Part shown: one piece after another, positions 55,240-63,850 of the stretch
Numbering within the stretch: position 1 is the stretch's first letter
Layout: the number at the start of each line of letters is the position of its first letter
NCBI RefSeq assembly: GCF_003172895.1
Contig: NZ_QGKL01000012.1
Span: 144,101 to 208,100, forward strand
Direction of reading: 5' to 3'
Source of the DNA: Leucothrix arctica
Lineage (GTDB): Bacteria > Pseudomonadota > Gammaproteobacteria > Thiotrichales > Thiotrichaceae
Length of the DNA: 64,000 bases
Notes under the pieces: model-generated
Told to the model about the DNA's origin: nothing
The model's input: the letters and a program-made list of their open reading frames with translations, nothing else
Database searches by the model: none
Position numbers and translations under genes: made by a program

Positions 55240-56423
55240 ATGATGTTTCCCTTAAGTGAACAAATTAACTATCAAACAGATCGTTTACAGATCGTTTACA
55301 GATTGATAATGCGTCGATAGATGCTATTGCTAAGACAGTAGAAACACCGTTTTATTGTTACTCCCATGCGCACTTATTGAAAAATATTCAACGATGCAAA
55401 AGCTGAATTTGAATCTCGTGGTATTGGTATTCACTATGCGGTTAAGGCTAATAGCAATATTCACATACCGAGTCTGATACAAGCACAATGTCTAAGTGTG
55501 GACCTAGTGTCTAGTGGTGAATTAAGTCGTGTTATTGCAGCGGGTTTTTCGGGTGAGCAGATGGTATTTTCAGGTGTTGGAAAGATTGCTAAAGAGTTTA
55601 AGCAGGTGATCGAAAAAGGTGTTGGGCCGTTTAATGTTGAATTCGCTGAGGAGTTGGAACTGCTAGCGCATATAGCAAACCAACAAGGCAAGCAAGTATG
55701 GGTGGCGCTGAGGGTGAATCCTAATGTGATTGTGAATACTCACAAGAATATAACGACAGGTGCAAAGGGTAATAAGTTTGGTATTGACCCAGAGCATGCT
55801 ATTGGGCTTTACCAGCAATATTACAGGGTTGGCAATGCACATGGGTTCACAGATATTTGATGCTGCGCCTTATCGTGATGCTATCCAGAAGCTATTAGAG
55901 GTACAGTAGCGTATTGAGCATGCGGCGGTGTTATTGATGTGTTGGATTTGGGTGGTGGTTTTGGTGGGGTGGATCATTAGTTGTTGATACAAGATTGCTA
56001 GTCACCCGTGTTATTTATGTCAAAGCTGCTGAGCCACGTTCTTTTGTTATTTTAGATGCGGCAATGAATGACTTGATGCGACCTGCACTTTATGAAGCGG
56101 TACAGCTTATGTTGGAGATCAAGGATAACCGTAAAGTTAAAACGCAGCAGTGTGACATTGTTGGCCCCATATTTGAGAGTACCGATACGTTTGCCCGTAA
56201 CTATTCAGTCAGTAGTGAGATTGCCTTTGGCGATTTGGTTGCTTTCTTTTTTGTAGGTGCTTATGGCGCGGTGATGTCTAATTCCTATAATAGCAGAGAC
56301 ATTATTCCTGATGTGTTGGTGAAAGAGGGTGAGTTTGAAATCATTCGGCAGAGAATTGATCAGTCGGTACTGAGGGGTTTGAAGGATTTGGTGTTGATTA
56401 CTAAGCCCTGTGTAATGGCATGA
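55240..56423 (+). pseudogene. lysA: Diaminopimelate decarboxylase pseudogene
   Basis: Remnant of a lysine-biosynthesis decarboxylase read in several frames. The start with MFPLSEQINYQTDRLQI is derailed by an exact 11-bp tandem duplication (cagatcgttta, 55277-55287 and 55288-55298), which shifts the frame to a stop at about 55318. The text resumes with ASIDAIAKTVETPFYCYSH, shifts again near 55395, then gives HYAVKANSNIH (the PLP lysine), LVSSGELSRVIAAG and RVNPNV (55498-55860), another shift at HMGSQIFDAAPYRDAI, a short DVLDLGGGFGG-like piece, and an internal deletion. The last part (55995-56423) reads VTRVIYVKAAEPRSFVILDA to the end. The catalytic Cys of the CDIVGP-x-C-E-S motif is Phe (GPIFES). 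It cannot be functional. Confidence 0.9.
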
Positions 56424-56512
56424 AAGTATACAGAGAATAATTCAGGTGAAGCAAGGTCGGTTTTGAAGCTCATTACTTTGAAGTTTGCCCCCCTGGGTTA
56501 TTTGTCGCTGCC

Positions 56513-57058
56513 TCAAGCATTGCTAATAAAGTTAGGTGATACATGCTCGGTCAGCCAAACTCCGTTTTCTGATAGGTAAAACTCAACACCTTGTTCATAC
56601 ATTGCTTGTGCATCTACCTTCAGTAAAACAGGCTTTCCATAACGCTGACCAACCGCGAGCGCTGTATCAACATTAGTGGATAGGTGAACATGGTTCCGAC
56701 TACCCGCCTTCAACCCTTGCAGGTTTATAGAGTCCACAAAGCGCGTTGCAGTGCCATGAAAAAGCACTGCTGGTGGCTCTTTCGGAGTCAGTTGCAAGTC
56801 AATGTTAATGGAGTGGCCTTGGCTAGCGCGTATTCTTAAGCAATCATCCGATATTTGAAATCGCTTTTTATCATTGTTATCGACAACTTCTTTAAGTTGT
56901 TCAAGGTTGATCGAGTAGCGAGTGGCTTCCAGGTTAGTTAGTAGCTCAGACACGCTTGTCCAGCCTGCTGTATCGAGTGATAAGTTAGCTTTTATTGGGT
57001 CATGTCGAAGTACCAGGCTAAGAAATTTGCTGATATTTTTTATTTGTTTTTCATTCAT
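56513..57058 (-). CDS. kptA: RNA 2'-phosphotransferase (KptA/Tpt1)
   Basis: Tpt1-type enzyme of 181 residues that moves an internal 2'-phosphate from RNA to NAD+, giving ADP-ribose 1'',2''-cyclic phosphate. The catalytic set is complete: Arg18-His19 in LSLVLRHDP, Arg77 in RASQGHS, HGT (101-103), and the Arg-rich RNHVHLS (121-127). The length matches the bacterial family. It is intact among pseudogenes. No RNA ligase is beside it, so its 2'-phosphate substrate in this cell is unknown. It is co-directional with the upstream orphan membrane gene but separated by about 350 bases. Confidence 0.93.
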   Translation of the reverse strand: MNEKQIKNISKFLSLVLRHDPIKANLSLDTAGWTSVSELLTNLEATRYSINLEQLKEVVDNNDKKRFQISDDCLRIRASQGHSINIDLQLTPKEPPAVLFHGTATRFVDSINLQGLKAGSRNHVHLSTNVDTALAVGQRYGKPVLLKVDAQAMYEQGVEFYLSENGVWLTEHVSPNFISNA

Positions 57059-57404
57059 TTTAATTATTAAGATTAGTTGTTTTATGCAATAGAGATAACG
57101 CCGTTACCTATGTGTTTGTCTCCACCAAAATATTGGATAGCATCAGGTATGATTGCGATTGCATGAACCATGATGAGTACTTTATGGGACTTTGGCTTTG
57201 TGGTGTCTTGTAGGGGAAAGACTTCAGTGCCAGCGTACTGGCTTTATATGATTGCTTTCATAGCCTATTGATAATAGACAAAAAGACACTTAGTGGATAA
57301 TGCCGTAAAGACACTAAGTGCGTCAAGCTTAAAGTGTCAAAAAGACAAAATAAGCATTGATGGTTTATATGAGGGAACTCTTAGGTGGTTAGAGCCTACT
57401 TAAA
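57059..57404. other. Intergenic region upstream of kptA
   Basis: About 345 bases with no supportable gene. It contains a stem on the minus strand, CACTTAGTG/CACTAAGTG (57287-57295 and 57312-57320), listed as a terminator candidate, and several A/T-rich stretches that could hold the kptA promoter. Confidence 0.4.
57280..57320 (-). terminator. Hairpin with T-rich tail downstream of the orphan membrane gene
   Basis: On the minus strand CACTTAGTG pairs with CACTAAGTG across a 16-base loop and is followed by TCTTTTTGTC. It lies about 85 bases past the stop of the 57405-57794 gene. The loop is long, so the call is moderate. Confidence 0.45.
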
Positions 57405-57794
57405 TTACCGCTTACGATTAAGTATTTTAGAAACTAAGTGCTTAAAGACCAAAATAATTAGACACGCTAAATAAATCGGCCATCCAATCAATACAATTAG
57501 ATCAAGCAATAGCGTTAAGCTTTTCCAGCCCTGATCTTTAGCAGTATGACCCGCAGCGCCTTGGTCTTTGAAGGTGGCGAGGACCGAGTAGTCTTTTTCT
57601 ATCACCCAATCTGGGATCTTGCCATTAATGAGCATATCTTGGTTTTTTGCTGCATCACTTGAGCCAATATTTTTTGCGAAGCTTGGGGATGACTTTAAAA
57701 GCCATTGCGTCTCTGCATTTCCAGCAGTGCGATAGTTAGCTGTAAATAGGAAAACTGCGGTCATGATTATTAATAGAACGAGGAACTTACGCAT
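57405..57794 (-). CDS. Putative membrane protein of unknown function
   Basis: About 129 residues if started at the ATG at 57794 (MRKFLVLLII). The frame stays open upstream to 57893, but the added residues look unlike a protein start and contain no clear ribosome binding site; the preferred site has only a weak upstream purine stretch. Two hydrophobic helices: about 4-18 and, near the C-terminus, about 95-120 (LLLDLIVLIGWPIYLACLIIL). The middle is a polar, probably periplasmic loop. I do not recognise the family and its place among decayed genes means it may itself be a remnant. No function is assigned. Confidence 0.5.
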   Translation of the reverse strand: MRKFLVLLIIMTAVFLFTANYRTAGNAETQWLLKSSPSFAKNIGSSDAAKNQDMLINGKIPDWVIEKDYSVLATFKDQGAAGHTAKDQGWKSLTLLLDLIVLIGWPIYLACLIILVFKHLVSKILNRKR

Positions 57795-57940
57795 ATCGGT
57801 TTCATCTGGTTTAGAAGTTTGATGGATTAGTCGATAGGGTAGTTGGTATTGGTTCAAAAGCATAGAATGAAACATGGAAATGAAATTAGCCACCTTAATA
57901 AAAGTGTTTAAGGTGACTAAGATTTAGAGACATTGAGTGG

Positions 57941-58932
57941 TTAGCTACAACCACCAATTTGGACTTCCGACTCGCATTCCCATGAAATATTGTTCTCAAA
58001 GACCACAGAGTTAAAGGCAATCGTTTTGCCTTCATTGTTATGAGCTTAATTTCTACTGTCTCAACTTCATTTGGAAGGCCTAGTTCAGAAAGTGATTTAG
58101 GAACCTCCCCTTGAGTGGCTAAGTGATCACTAATGATGGTTTTAAGCTAAGAAGCGATGATCATGGCCTTTTGCGCGTTTAGAATTTCGACCTGTGCTGT
58201 TACATCGATTGTGTTTTCAACGCTTGGTGCAGTTTTTTTAACCACTCTATTTGGTGATGGTTGCTGTTGCATGTCAGGCTCATTAATCGCAGCGTACTGC
58301 TCTGAAGGCTCACTCATAGTTGTTTGAGCAGAAGCCATCTCGGCTCGCTGTTGATAAGAATGATAGGCAGGCAGAGCGATAGAGGACAAAATACCCGCAA
58401 TTGCAACGACGATCATTAGGGATACTAACGACCCGCCACCAGAGCCGATACGAGGAACAAATAGCGCTAAAAGCCATGCTAAAGCACTACGTTTCGAAAA
58501 TGACGGCTCTACATTTGCTGACTTACCTAGTAAGTGCTGCATACGTTTACTAAGCCAAGGGTAGGTTGCTGTCAGTTCGTGAAACGACATCCAAAAGCTA
58601 CCGGTATCTTCTGATTGGCTGGCGTATGCTTTGATGTTTAGTTTGTTCCACTGCTCAGCTCCCAGTGCCAATACAGCCATTGCAAATACCGCATCTTTTG
58701 GTTTTTTGCAGCATTTTATTCCATGTAAGTCACTGCTGTATTCCTGCGAACGTGCATAAGCAGAACCAACAATCGGTAACATACTGCCCGGAATGAGTAA
58801 TTCTGGGAAGGCTAAATGGCCTCGTTTTATGTGGCCGAGTTCATGACCGATATAGAAGCTTATCCCGTCAGGGTATTTGCGTAGTGCATCAACAACGCCG
58901 CTGTATAAATATCCAAAAGAGAATTGAAAAGG
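57941..58932 (-). pseudogene. M48 metallopeptidase-pilin-like fusion gene, broken
   Basis: On the minus strand the open frame below 58932 reads YLYSGVVDALRKYPDGISF, then the zinc motif HELGH (IGHELGHIKRGHL), MLPIVGSAYARSQEYSSDLHG with the third zinc ligand region, and GSFWMSFHELTATYPWLSKR. A type IV pilin-like helix follows (SLVSLMIVVAIAGILSSIALPAY). The frame begins just after a TAA with no start codon before the motif, and the N-terminal membrane part of the usual protein is missing or in another frame (a short frame from ATG 58991). In the C-terminal part an in-frame TAG (58147-58149) interrupts it; reading continues as LKTIISDHLATQGEVPKS, and a later frame shift gives the pilin-like end EVQIGGCS. 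At least three lesions, so a pseudogene. Confidence 0.75.
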
Positions 58933-59150
58933 TTAAAACTATCTTTAATAGCTTTTTTTTCGTGCTTATAGATTATATCCATTGAGGCCATGTCATGTAT
59001 TATTTTTATAGTTGTGACGACCTTAGGCTAGTCACTAATAACCGACAATCTATTATAGATAAATAGTTTCTAGATTTCTTGTTGTGATTTGAGGTTTTGA
59101 CTAGTAAATTACTTGGTATTAGATAACTGCGTAAGGTTGGGGAGAAGAAA

Positions 59151-61331
59151 ATGAGAGAGAGCATCGTCGGTGGTGGTCCTAAAAAAGTACTTTATACTTT
59201 AAGTACTATTAAACGTATTGGTTTGAAGCAGTCTGCAAAAGCGCTGAAAGCAAAGAATACGTGTAAGGCCTGTGGTCTTGGTATGGGCGGCCAACAAGGG
59301 GGGATGACTAACGAGTTAGGTGAGTTTCCATCTGTTTGTAATAAAAGTATTCAAGCGCAATCGACTGACATCCAGCCACCTATTCCTCATGAAGTGTTTG
59401 AACACTCTGTCAATGAGTTACGTGAGTTATCTCCCAAAGAGCTAGAGAATATAGGCCGCTTAGGTAATCCTATTTTTAAAGCTAAAGGAAGCGAACACTA
59501 TAAGCCGGTTGAGTGGGACTGGGCATTAGATTACGCTGCACAACAATTTTCTAAAACGGATCCTAGCCGATCGTTTTTTTATGCGTCAGGTCGCTCGTCG
59601 AACGAAGCTGGATTTTTGATGCAGTTAGTGGCGCGTTTATACGGCACTAACAATATTACTAACTGCTCGTATTACTGCCACCAAGCGACGAGTGTTGGGT
59701 TAGGTTCCACGATTGGTACAGGTACAGCAACGGTTGAGTTAGATGATTTATCTGGTTGTGACTTGGTCTTTGTTATTGGTGCAAACCCATCATCAAACCA
59801 TCCACGTTTTATCCACCAATTAAAGAATTGTCGTGATCGTGGTGGCCAGGTGATTGTTATTAACCCTGCTAAAGAGCCGGGTTTAGTTAAGTTTGCGATA
59901 CCAAAAAGCCCTAAGTCGATGTTAATGGGTGGGACTGAGATCGCATCGTTATTCTTGCAGCCGCAAATTGGCAGTGATATCGCTGTTATCAAAGGCATTG
60001 CTAAAGCAATTTTGGAAAAGGGTCAGCAGGATACAGCGTTTATTGAGCAGTATTGTGAAAGCTTCGACCTCTTCATGGACGACATTCAAAGTGTACCATG
60101 GCAAGAAATTTTGGATGCGTGTGGATTAAGTCAATCAGAACTTGAATCCGCAGCGGCGTTATATGCAAACTCAAAGAATGCGGTATTTGCATGGGGCATG
60201 GGTATTACTCATCACCAGCATGGCAGTGAAAACGTTGAGTACATTGCTAACTTAGCGTTATTGCGAGGCATGATCGGCAAGCAATACAGTGGACTACTAC
60301 CATTACGTGGACACAGTAATGTTCAGGGTATTGGGAGTATTGGTGTAAAGCCTGTTCTACCAGAAGAAGTATTTAATAAGCTAGAGTCTCAGCTCGGGGT
60401 GAAACTACCTGAGAAAGAGGGGATGGATACTTACCACACCTTGGCAGCAGCTCATAAAGGTGAGATTGATGCTGCCTGTATTATCGGTGGTAACTTATAC
60501 GCAGCCTCGCCAGATAGTAACTGGACTCAACAAGCTTTAGATAATATTGATTTTAAAATGTACTTAACAACGACGCTTAATCAAGGTCATTTGTATGGTA
60601 TGGATAATAGTGAAGCGTTGGTTCTGCCTGTATTGGCGCGTGATGAAGAGACACAATCAACCACTCAAGAGTCCATGTTTAACTTTGTTCGTTTGAGTGA
60701 TGGCGGTATTGATCGCTTGGATAATGTGAAGTCAGAAGTTCAAATACTCGCGACGTTGGCTAAAAAAATAATGCCTGATCATGCGGTAGATTTTGAAGAA
60801 TTTCATAGTCACGACACGATACGAGAAACAATTGCTTCTACCGTGCCGGGTATGGAAAAGCTGAAAGACATTAGTGTGGCAAAAGAAGAATTTCATGTCA
60901 GTGGACGCATCATGCATGAGCCTGAGTTTAAAACAGCGACACACAAAGCTAGCTTTATTACTCATGCTATTCCTGGTAACAGTAGAAATAAAGAATTCCC
61001 ACTGTTACTGGCGACTATTCGCAGTGAGGGGCAGTTTAATAGCATCATTTATGAAGAGACGGATAGTTACCGAGGTAATGCAAGGCGTGACGAAATACTT
61101 GTTTCAACAGGTGATATTGAAGGGTTAGGGATTAAGTCGGGTGATGTCGTTAGTTTGGTGTCGTCAACGGGTCGAATGGAGGGTGTTACGGTGAAAGCGT
61201 TTGATATTCCTCAAGGAAGTATCTTGGCGTACTACCCTGAAGCAAATGTTTTGACAGGACATACCCTAGACCCACGCAGTAAAACACCTAACTTCAAGTC
61301 AGTGGGTGTAAAGATTGAAGTTATGGCTTAA
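59151..61331 (+). CDS. FdhF/YdeP family molybdopterin oxidoreductase
   Basis: A 726-residue molybdopterin-dependent oxidoreductase of the YdeP/FdhF-like group, which in E. coli is linked to acid resistance but has no proven substrate. The N-terminus has a Cys cluster (CKACGLGMGG, then VCNKS) that could hold an Fe-S centre. The core has ASGRSSNEAGFLMQL, TNCSYYCHQATS, LVFVIGANPSSNHPR and a C-terminal cofactor domain (EFPLLLATIRSEGQFNSIIY to about residue 720). No signal peptide, so it acts in the cytosol. No formate dehydrogenase partner subunits lie beside it. Start ATG 59151 has GGGGAG upstream. Confidence 0.88.
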   Translation: MRESIVGGGPKKVLYTLSTIKRIGLKQSAKALKAKNTCKACGLGMGGQQGGMTNELGEFPSVCNKSIQAQSTDIQPPIPHEVFEHSVNELRELSPKELENIGRLGNPIFKAKGSEHYKPVEWDWALDYAAQQFSKTDPSRSFFYASGRSSNEAGFLMQLVARLYGTNNITNCSYYCHQATSVGLGSTIGTGTATVELDDLSGCDLVFVIGANPSSNHPRFIHQLKNCRDRGGQVIVINPAKEPGLVKFAIPKSPKSMLMGGTEIASLFLQPQIGSDIAVIKGIAKAILEKGQQDTAFIEQYCESFDLFMDDIQSVPWQEILDACGLSQSELESAAALYANSKNAVFAWGMGITHHQHGSENVEYIANLALLRGMIGKQYSGLLPLRGHSNVQGIGSIGVKPVLPEEVFNKLESQLGVKLPEKEGMDTYHTLAAAHKGEIDAACIIGGNLYAASPDSNWTQQALDNIDFKMYLTTTLNQGHLYGMDNSEALVLPVLARDEETQSTTQESMFNFVRLSDGGIDRLDNVKSEVQILATLAKKIMPDHAVDFEEFHSHDTIRETIASTVPGMEKLKDISVAKEEFHVSGRIMHEPEFKTATHKASFITHAIPGNSRNKEFPLLLATIRSEGQFNSIIYEETDSYRGNARRDEILVSTGDIEGLGIKSGDVVSLVSSTGRMEGVTVKAFDIPQGSILAYYPEANVLTGHTLDPRSKTPNFKSVGVKIEVMA

Positions 61332-61380
61332 GTAATAACTTCAATCATTAAGGTTCTTGGTCACCTACCTTATTACCGTT

Positions 61381-61411
61381 ACACTCCCAATGGCTTAGTT
61401 ATTGGGAGTGT
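61381..61411 (+). promoter_or_regulatory. Perfect hairpin enclosing the ribosome binding site of the ZntB-type gene
   Basis: ACACTCCCAAT (61381-61391) and ATTGGGAGTGT (61401-61411) form an 11-bp perfect stem with a 9-base loop. The right arm contains GGGAG (61404-61408), the likely Shine-Dalgarno sequence for ATG 61418. It could also terminate the FdhF transcript, but no clear T-run follows. Confidence 0.6.
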
Positions 61412-61417
61412 GTGTTT

Positions 61418-62368
61418 ATGAGCGATTTGCAAAGGTTGTGGATTAAAAGTGGCAAACTAGTCGATGAGTCTTTCTCATCCACTAGTGACTACTCGTGGTG
61501 TGATTACGACCTACAGCTGACGACTCATGCTGAAGCGCTTTCTCTGGTGGATAATATTCCCTCCTTTGCGTTGAAGGCGATGTTATCGCAGGAGTCACGG
61601 CCTCGTGTTGAGTCATTCAACGAAGGTATGCTGATCATTCTTCGAGGGATTAACTTTAACCCTGACGAATCTGAGGAAGACATGGTTTCAATCCGTATTT
61701 GGGTTGAAAAAAACAGAATCGTCACGTGTCATTATCGAAGCATTCAAACGCTAGATGAAATTAAAGAAAAGATGACGGCGGGTGCAGTGCCGATGAGTAG
61801 CTCGGTATTGTTGGCACATCTCATTTCTATTCTCTTTCAGAAAATTGAAGATACTATTTTGGAGTTGGATGACAGTGTAGACTTGCTGGAAGAGTCGATT
61901 ACTGAGTCAACGTTAGGCATTAGCCAAGACGTGCGTGGGCAGATTACATTACTACGTAAAAAAATAGTCGTGTTTAAGCGTCACTTACTCCCGCAGCGTG
62001 AAGTGGTGAGTCAGTTAAGGAATTCAACACTTAATTGGTTGCATGACGAGCATAGAAATTATCATAATGAAAATTATGAACGAGTCATGAGAAACTTAGA
62101 AGACCTCGAAGTGATGCGAGACAAACTGAATATATTAAAGGAAGATGTTCAATATATTTTGTCAGATCGTTTGAATAAAAATACCTACATTCTCTCAATT
62201 GTTGCCGCAATATTCTTACCCCTCGGTTTTTTAACCGGTTTATTAGGCATCAATGTGGGCGGAATACCGGGTACTGATAACCCTAATTCATTTTGGTTGA
62301 CCTGCGTTGGGTTGGTGGTGATCGTAGCTGCCCAAGCTATTTTATTTCGCAAAATGAAGTGGTTGTAA
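61418..62368 (+). CDS. zntB: ZntB/CorA family divalent metal transporter
   Basis: A 316-residue CorA-superfamily channel/transporter, from ATG 61418; a GTG at 61412 is in frame two codons earlier. A long cytosolic N-terminal funnel (about 1-255) ends in two membrane helices (about 260-280 and 293-312). The pore signature is GIN in LLGINVGGIPG, as in ZntB (zinc) instead of the GMN of CorA. The likely substrate is Zn2+ (H+ coupled uptake or efflux is debated), but other divalent cations are possible. 46 bases before the Cache-HAMP gene. Its ribosome binding site lies in a hairpin. Confidence 0.88.
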   Translation: MSDLQRLWIKSGKLVDESFSSTSDYSWCDYDLQLTTHAEALSLVDNIPSFALKAMLSQESRPRVESFNEGMLIILRGINFNPDESEEDMVSIRIWVEKNRIVTCHYRSIQTLDEIKEKMTAGAVPMSSSVLLAHLISILFQKIEDTILELDDSVDLLEESITESTLGISQDVRGQITLLRKKIVVFKRHLLPQREVVSQLRNSTLNWLHDEHRNYHNENYERVMRNLEDLEVMRDKLNILKEDVQYILSDRLNKNTYILSIVAAIFLPLGFLTGLLGINVGGIPGTDNPNSFWLTCVGLVVIVAAQAILFRKMKWL

Positions 62369-62414
62369 GTACCTATAGCTTAAGTGTCAAAGTTTAAACA
62401 ATAGGAAGGAATCT

Positions 62415-63290
62415 ATGTGGAAGAATTTTAACTTCAGTGTGAAAGTTATCGTATTGGTGTGCGTGCTTACTTTATTCGCCGCGCTGACGGGTGTTGGTTA
62501 TCACTCTATGTCAAATCAGATAAGAGATATCGGTATTCAGAATGCCGGTGATGAAATGCTCTCTGGATACAAGAACGAACTCAAAGATATCGTTGATGTA
62601 ATGGCCTCCACATTAGCCGCTGCTACTGAGGGCGAAACCGACGTAAAAGAAATCCATAAAACCTATTCTAAATTAGCTAAAGGTGCGCGCTTTTTCCCTG
62701 ACAAGTCAGGTTATTTTTTTATCTTTGAAGAAGAAGTGAGCTTTATCCATGCGAGTCAACCAGAGCTAGAAGGCAAAGATCTTGTTGACCTTAGAGATGT
62801 GAATGGCGTTTTTGTTATTCAAGAGTTGGATAAGATTGCTAAAGCGGGTGGCGGTTATCTTGAGTACTACTGGGATAAGCCGGGTAAGGGAAATCAACCG
62901 AAGTTATCGTATACCAAGATGATACCTGATAGTCCTTATTCAATTGGTGCGGGTGTTTATATCGATGATATTGAAGAGAGAGAGCAGGCGATATTTACTA
63001 CCATGAATGACTTCACCAAAAGCTTTTTGACGAAATGGGCGGTGATATTATTGGCTGTGTTTTTCGTGGTGGTACTACCACTAACGTTTTATATGATAAA
63101 GAGCATGACTGCACCGTTAGCTAGACTGACTGAGATAGCGGCAGAGTACAGTAGAGGCGCACTAGATAGTGATATCGAATATACCGACAGAAAAGATGAA
63201 ATTGGTGCGTTAAGTCGTGCAATTAAACGTCTTGGTAGCAGCACTAGAATAGTCATGAAAAAGTTAGAAGAAGCTAACTCAAGAAGATAA
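62415..63290 (+). CDS. Cache-HAMP sensor protein without output domain
   Basis: A 291-residue inner-membrane protein: helix 1 (about 10-28), a periplasmic single Cache domain (about 35-205; KSGYFFIFEEE, GGYLEYYWDKPGKGNQPKLSYTKMIP, YSIGAGVYIDDIE), helix 2 (about 212-232), then a HAMP region (about 233-285, MTAPLARLTEIAAEYSRGAL and DEIGALSRAIKRLGSSTRIVM) ending at EEANSRR. Cache-HAMP normally continues into a methyl-accepting or GGDEF domain; this one stops. A 14-bp hairpin follows, so the stop looks native and not caused by the downstream IS element, but truncation of a chemoreceptor cannot be excluded. A small organic ligand is likely. Confidence 0.85.
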   Translation: MWKNFNFSVKVIVLVCVLTLFAALTGVGYHSMSNQIRDIGIQNAGDEMLSGYKNELKDIVDVMASTLAAATEGETDVKEIHKTYSKLAKGARFFPDKSGYFFIFEEEVSFIHASQPELEGKDLVDLRDVNGVFVIQELDKIAKAGGGYLEYYWDKPGKGNQPKLSYTKMIPDSPYSIGAGVYIDDIEEREQAIFTTMNDFTKSFLTKWAVILLAVFFVVVLPLTFYMIKSMTAPLARLTEIAAEYSRGALDSDIEYTDRKDEIGALSRAIKRLGSSTRIVMKKLEEANSRR

Positions 63291-63299
63291 TAGTACAAG

Positions 63300-63356
63300 C
63301 CCGATAATACCTAAAACCACTACATGTCTGTTGCTAGGTATTATCGGGACTCGTTT
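63300..63356 (+). terminator. Intrinsic terminator after the Cache-HAMP gene
   Basis: A perfect 14-bp inverted repeat (CCCGATAATACCTA / TAGGTATTATCGGG, 63300-63313 and 63335-63348) with a 21-base loop lies 9 bases past the stop, followed by CGTTTTAT. The T-run is short, but the stem is long and GC-capped. Confidence 0.65.
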
Positions 63357-63538
63357 TATAGCGCTTTAGCGACTTATGTATTGGTGGTGGTATGGGATCG
63401 TTGAGCGTTAATTTAGAAGGTTCTCAGTACTTAATAATTACAACTTAATGCTCCTTGTGGCTTTGATCTGTAGTGGCACACTAAATTTGGCCACCTGATT
63501 AGAGGTGATAAACTCACTTTAACTAAGCAGGTGTAAAT

Positions 63539-63850
63539 ATGACAAAACGAACCAGACCAACCTACTCACCCGAGTTCCGCCTTGAAGTTGCTCAAGAGGT
63601 CGTCGATAAAGGGCGCAATGTTAAGGACGTCTCAGAGAGTTTAGGATTAGGAAAATCGACGGTCGATAAATGGGCAAGACAGCTTAAACAAGCGCGTAAC
63701 GGTCAGCTTTCTAGCGCTGCACCACTGACCTCTGATCAACTTAAAATTCGTGAGCTTGAACGTAAAATCAAACGGTTGGAAGGCGATAACGACATCCTAA
63801 AAAAGGCTTCAGCTCTCTTGATGCAGGACTCAATCAAAGGTTTGCGCTGA
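63539..63850 (+). CDS. IS3-family transposase OrfA
   Basis: A 103-residue DNA-binding transposase subunit. A helix-turn-helix (about residues 10-50: SPEFRLEVAQEVVDKGRNVKDVSESLGLGKSTVDKW region) is followed by a leucine-zipper-like coiled coil (ELERKIKRLEGDNDILKKASALL). OrfA binds the inverted repeats and regulates or, fused to OrfB by frameshifting, forms the active transposase. It lies 48 bases inside the insertion sequence with a GCAGGTG ribosome binding site. Confidence 0.93.
   Translation: MTKRTRPTYSPEFRLEVAQEVVDKGRNVKDVSESLGLGKSTVDKWARQLKQARNGQLSSAAPLTSDQLKIRELERKIKRLEGDNDILKKASALLMQDSIKGLR
63799..63805 (+). promoter_or_regulatory. A6G programmed -1 frameshift site
   Basis: AAAAAAG in the frame xxA-AAA-AAG, the standard IS3-family slippery heptamer. 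A -1 slip leads from OrfA into the OrfB frame at GGC 63805, giving GFSSLDAGLNQRFALIRQQQ, which continues to the window end. Confidence 0.8.

Noticed and set aside
62415..63290. Truncation of the Cache-HAMP gene by the IS element
   Set aside because: The stop codon and a 14-bp terminator hairpin lie before the IS left end, so the element does not interrupt the frame.
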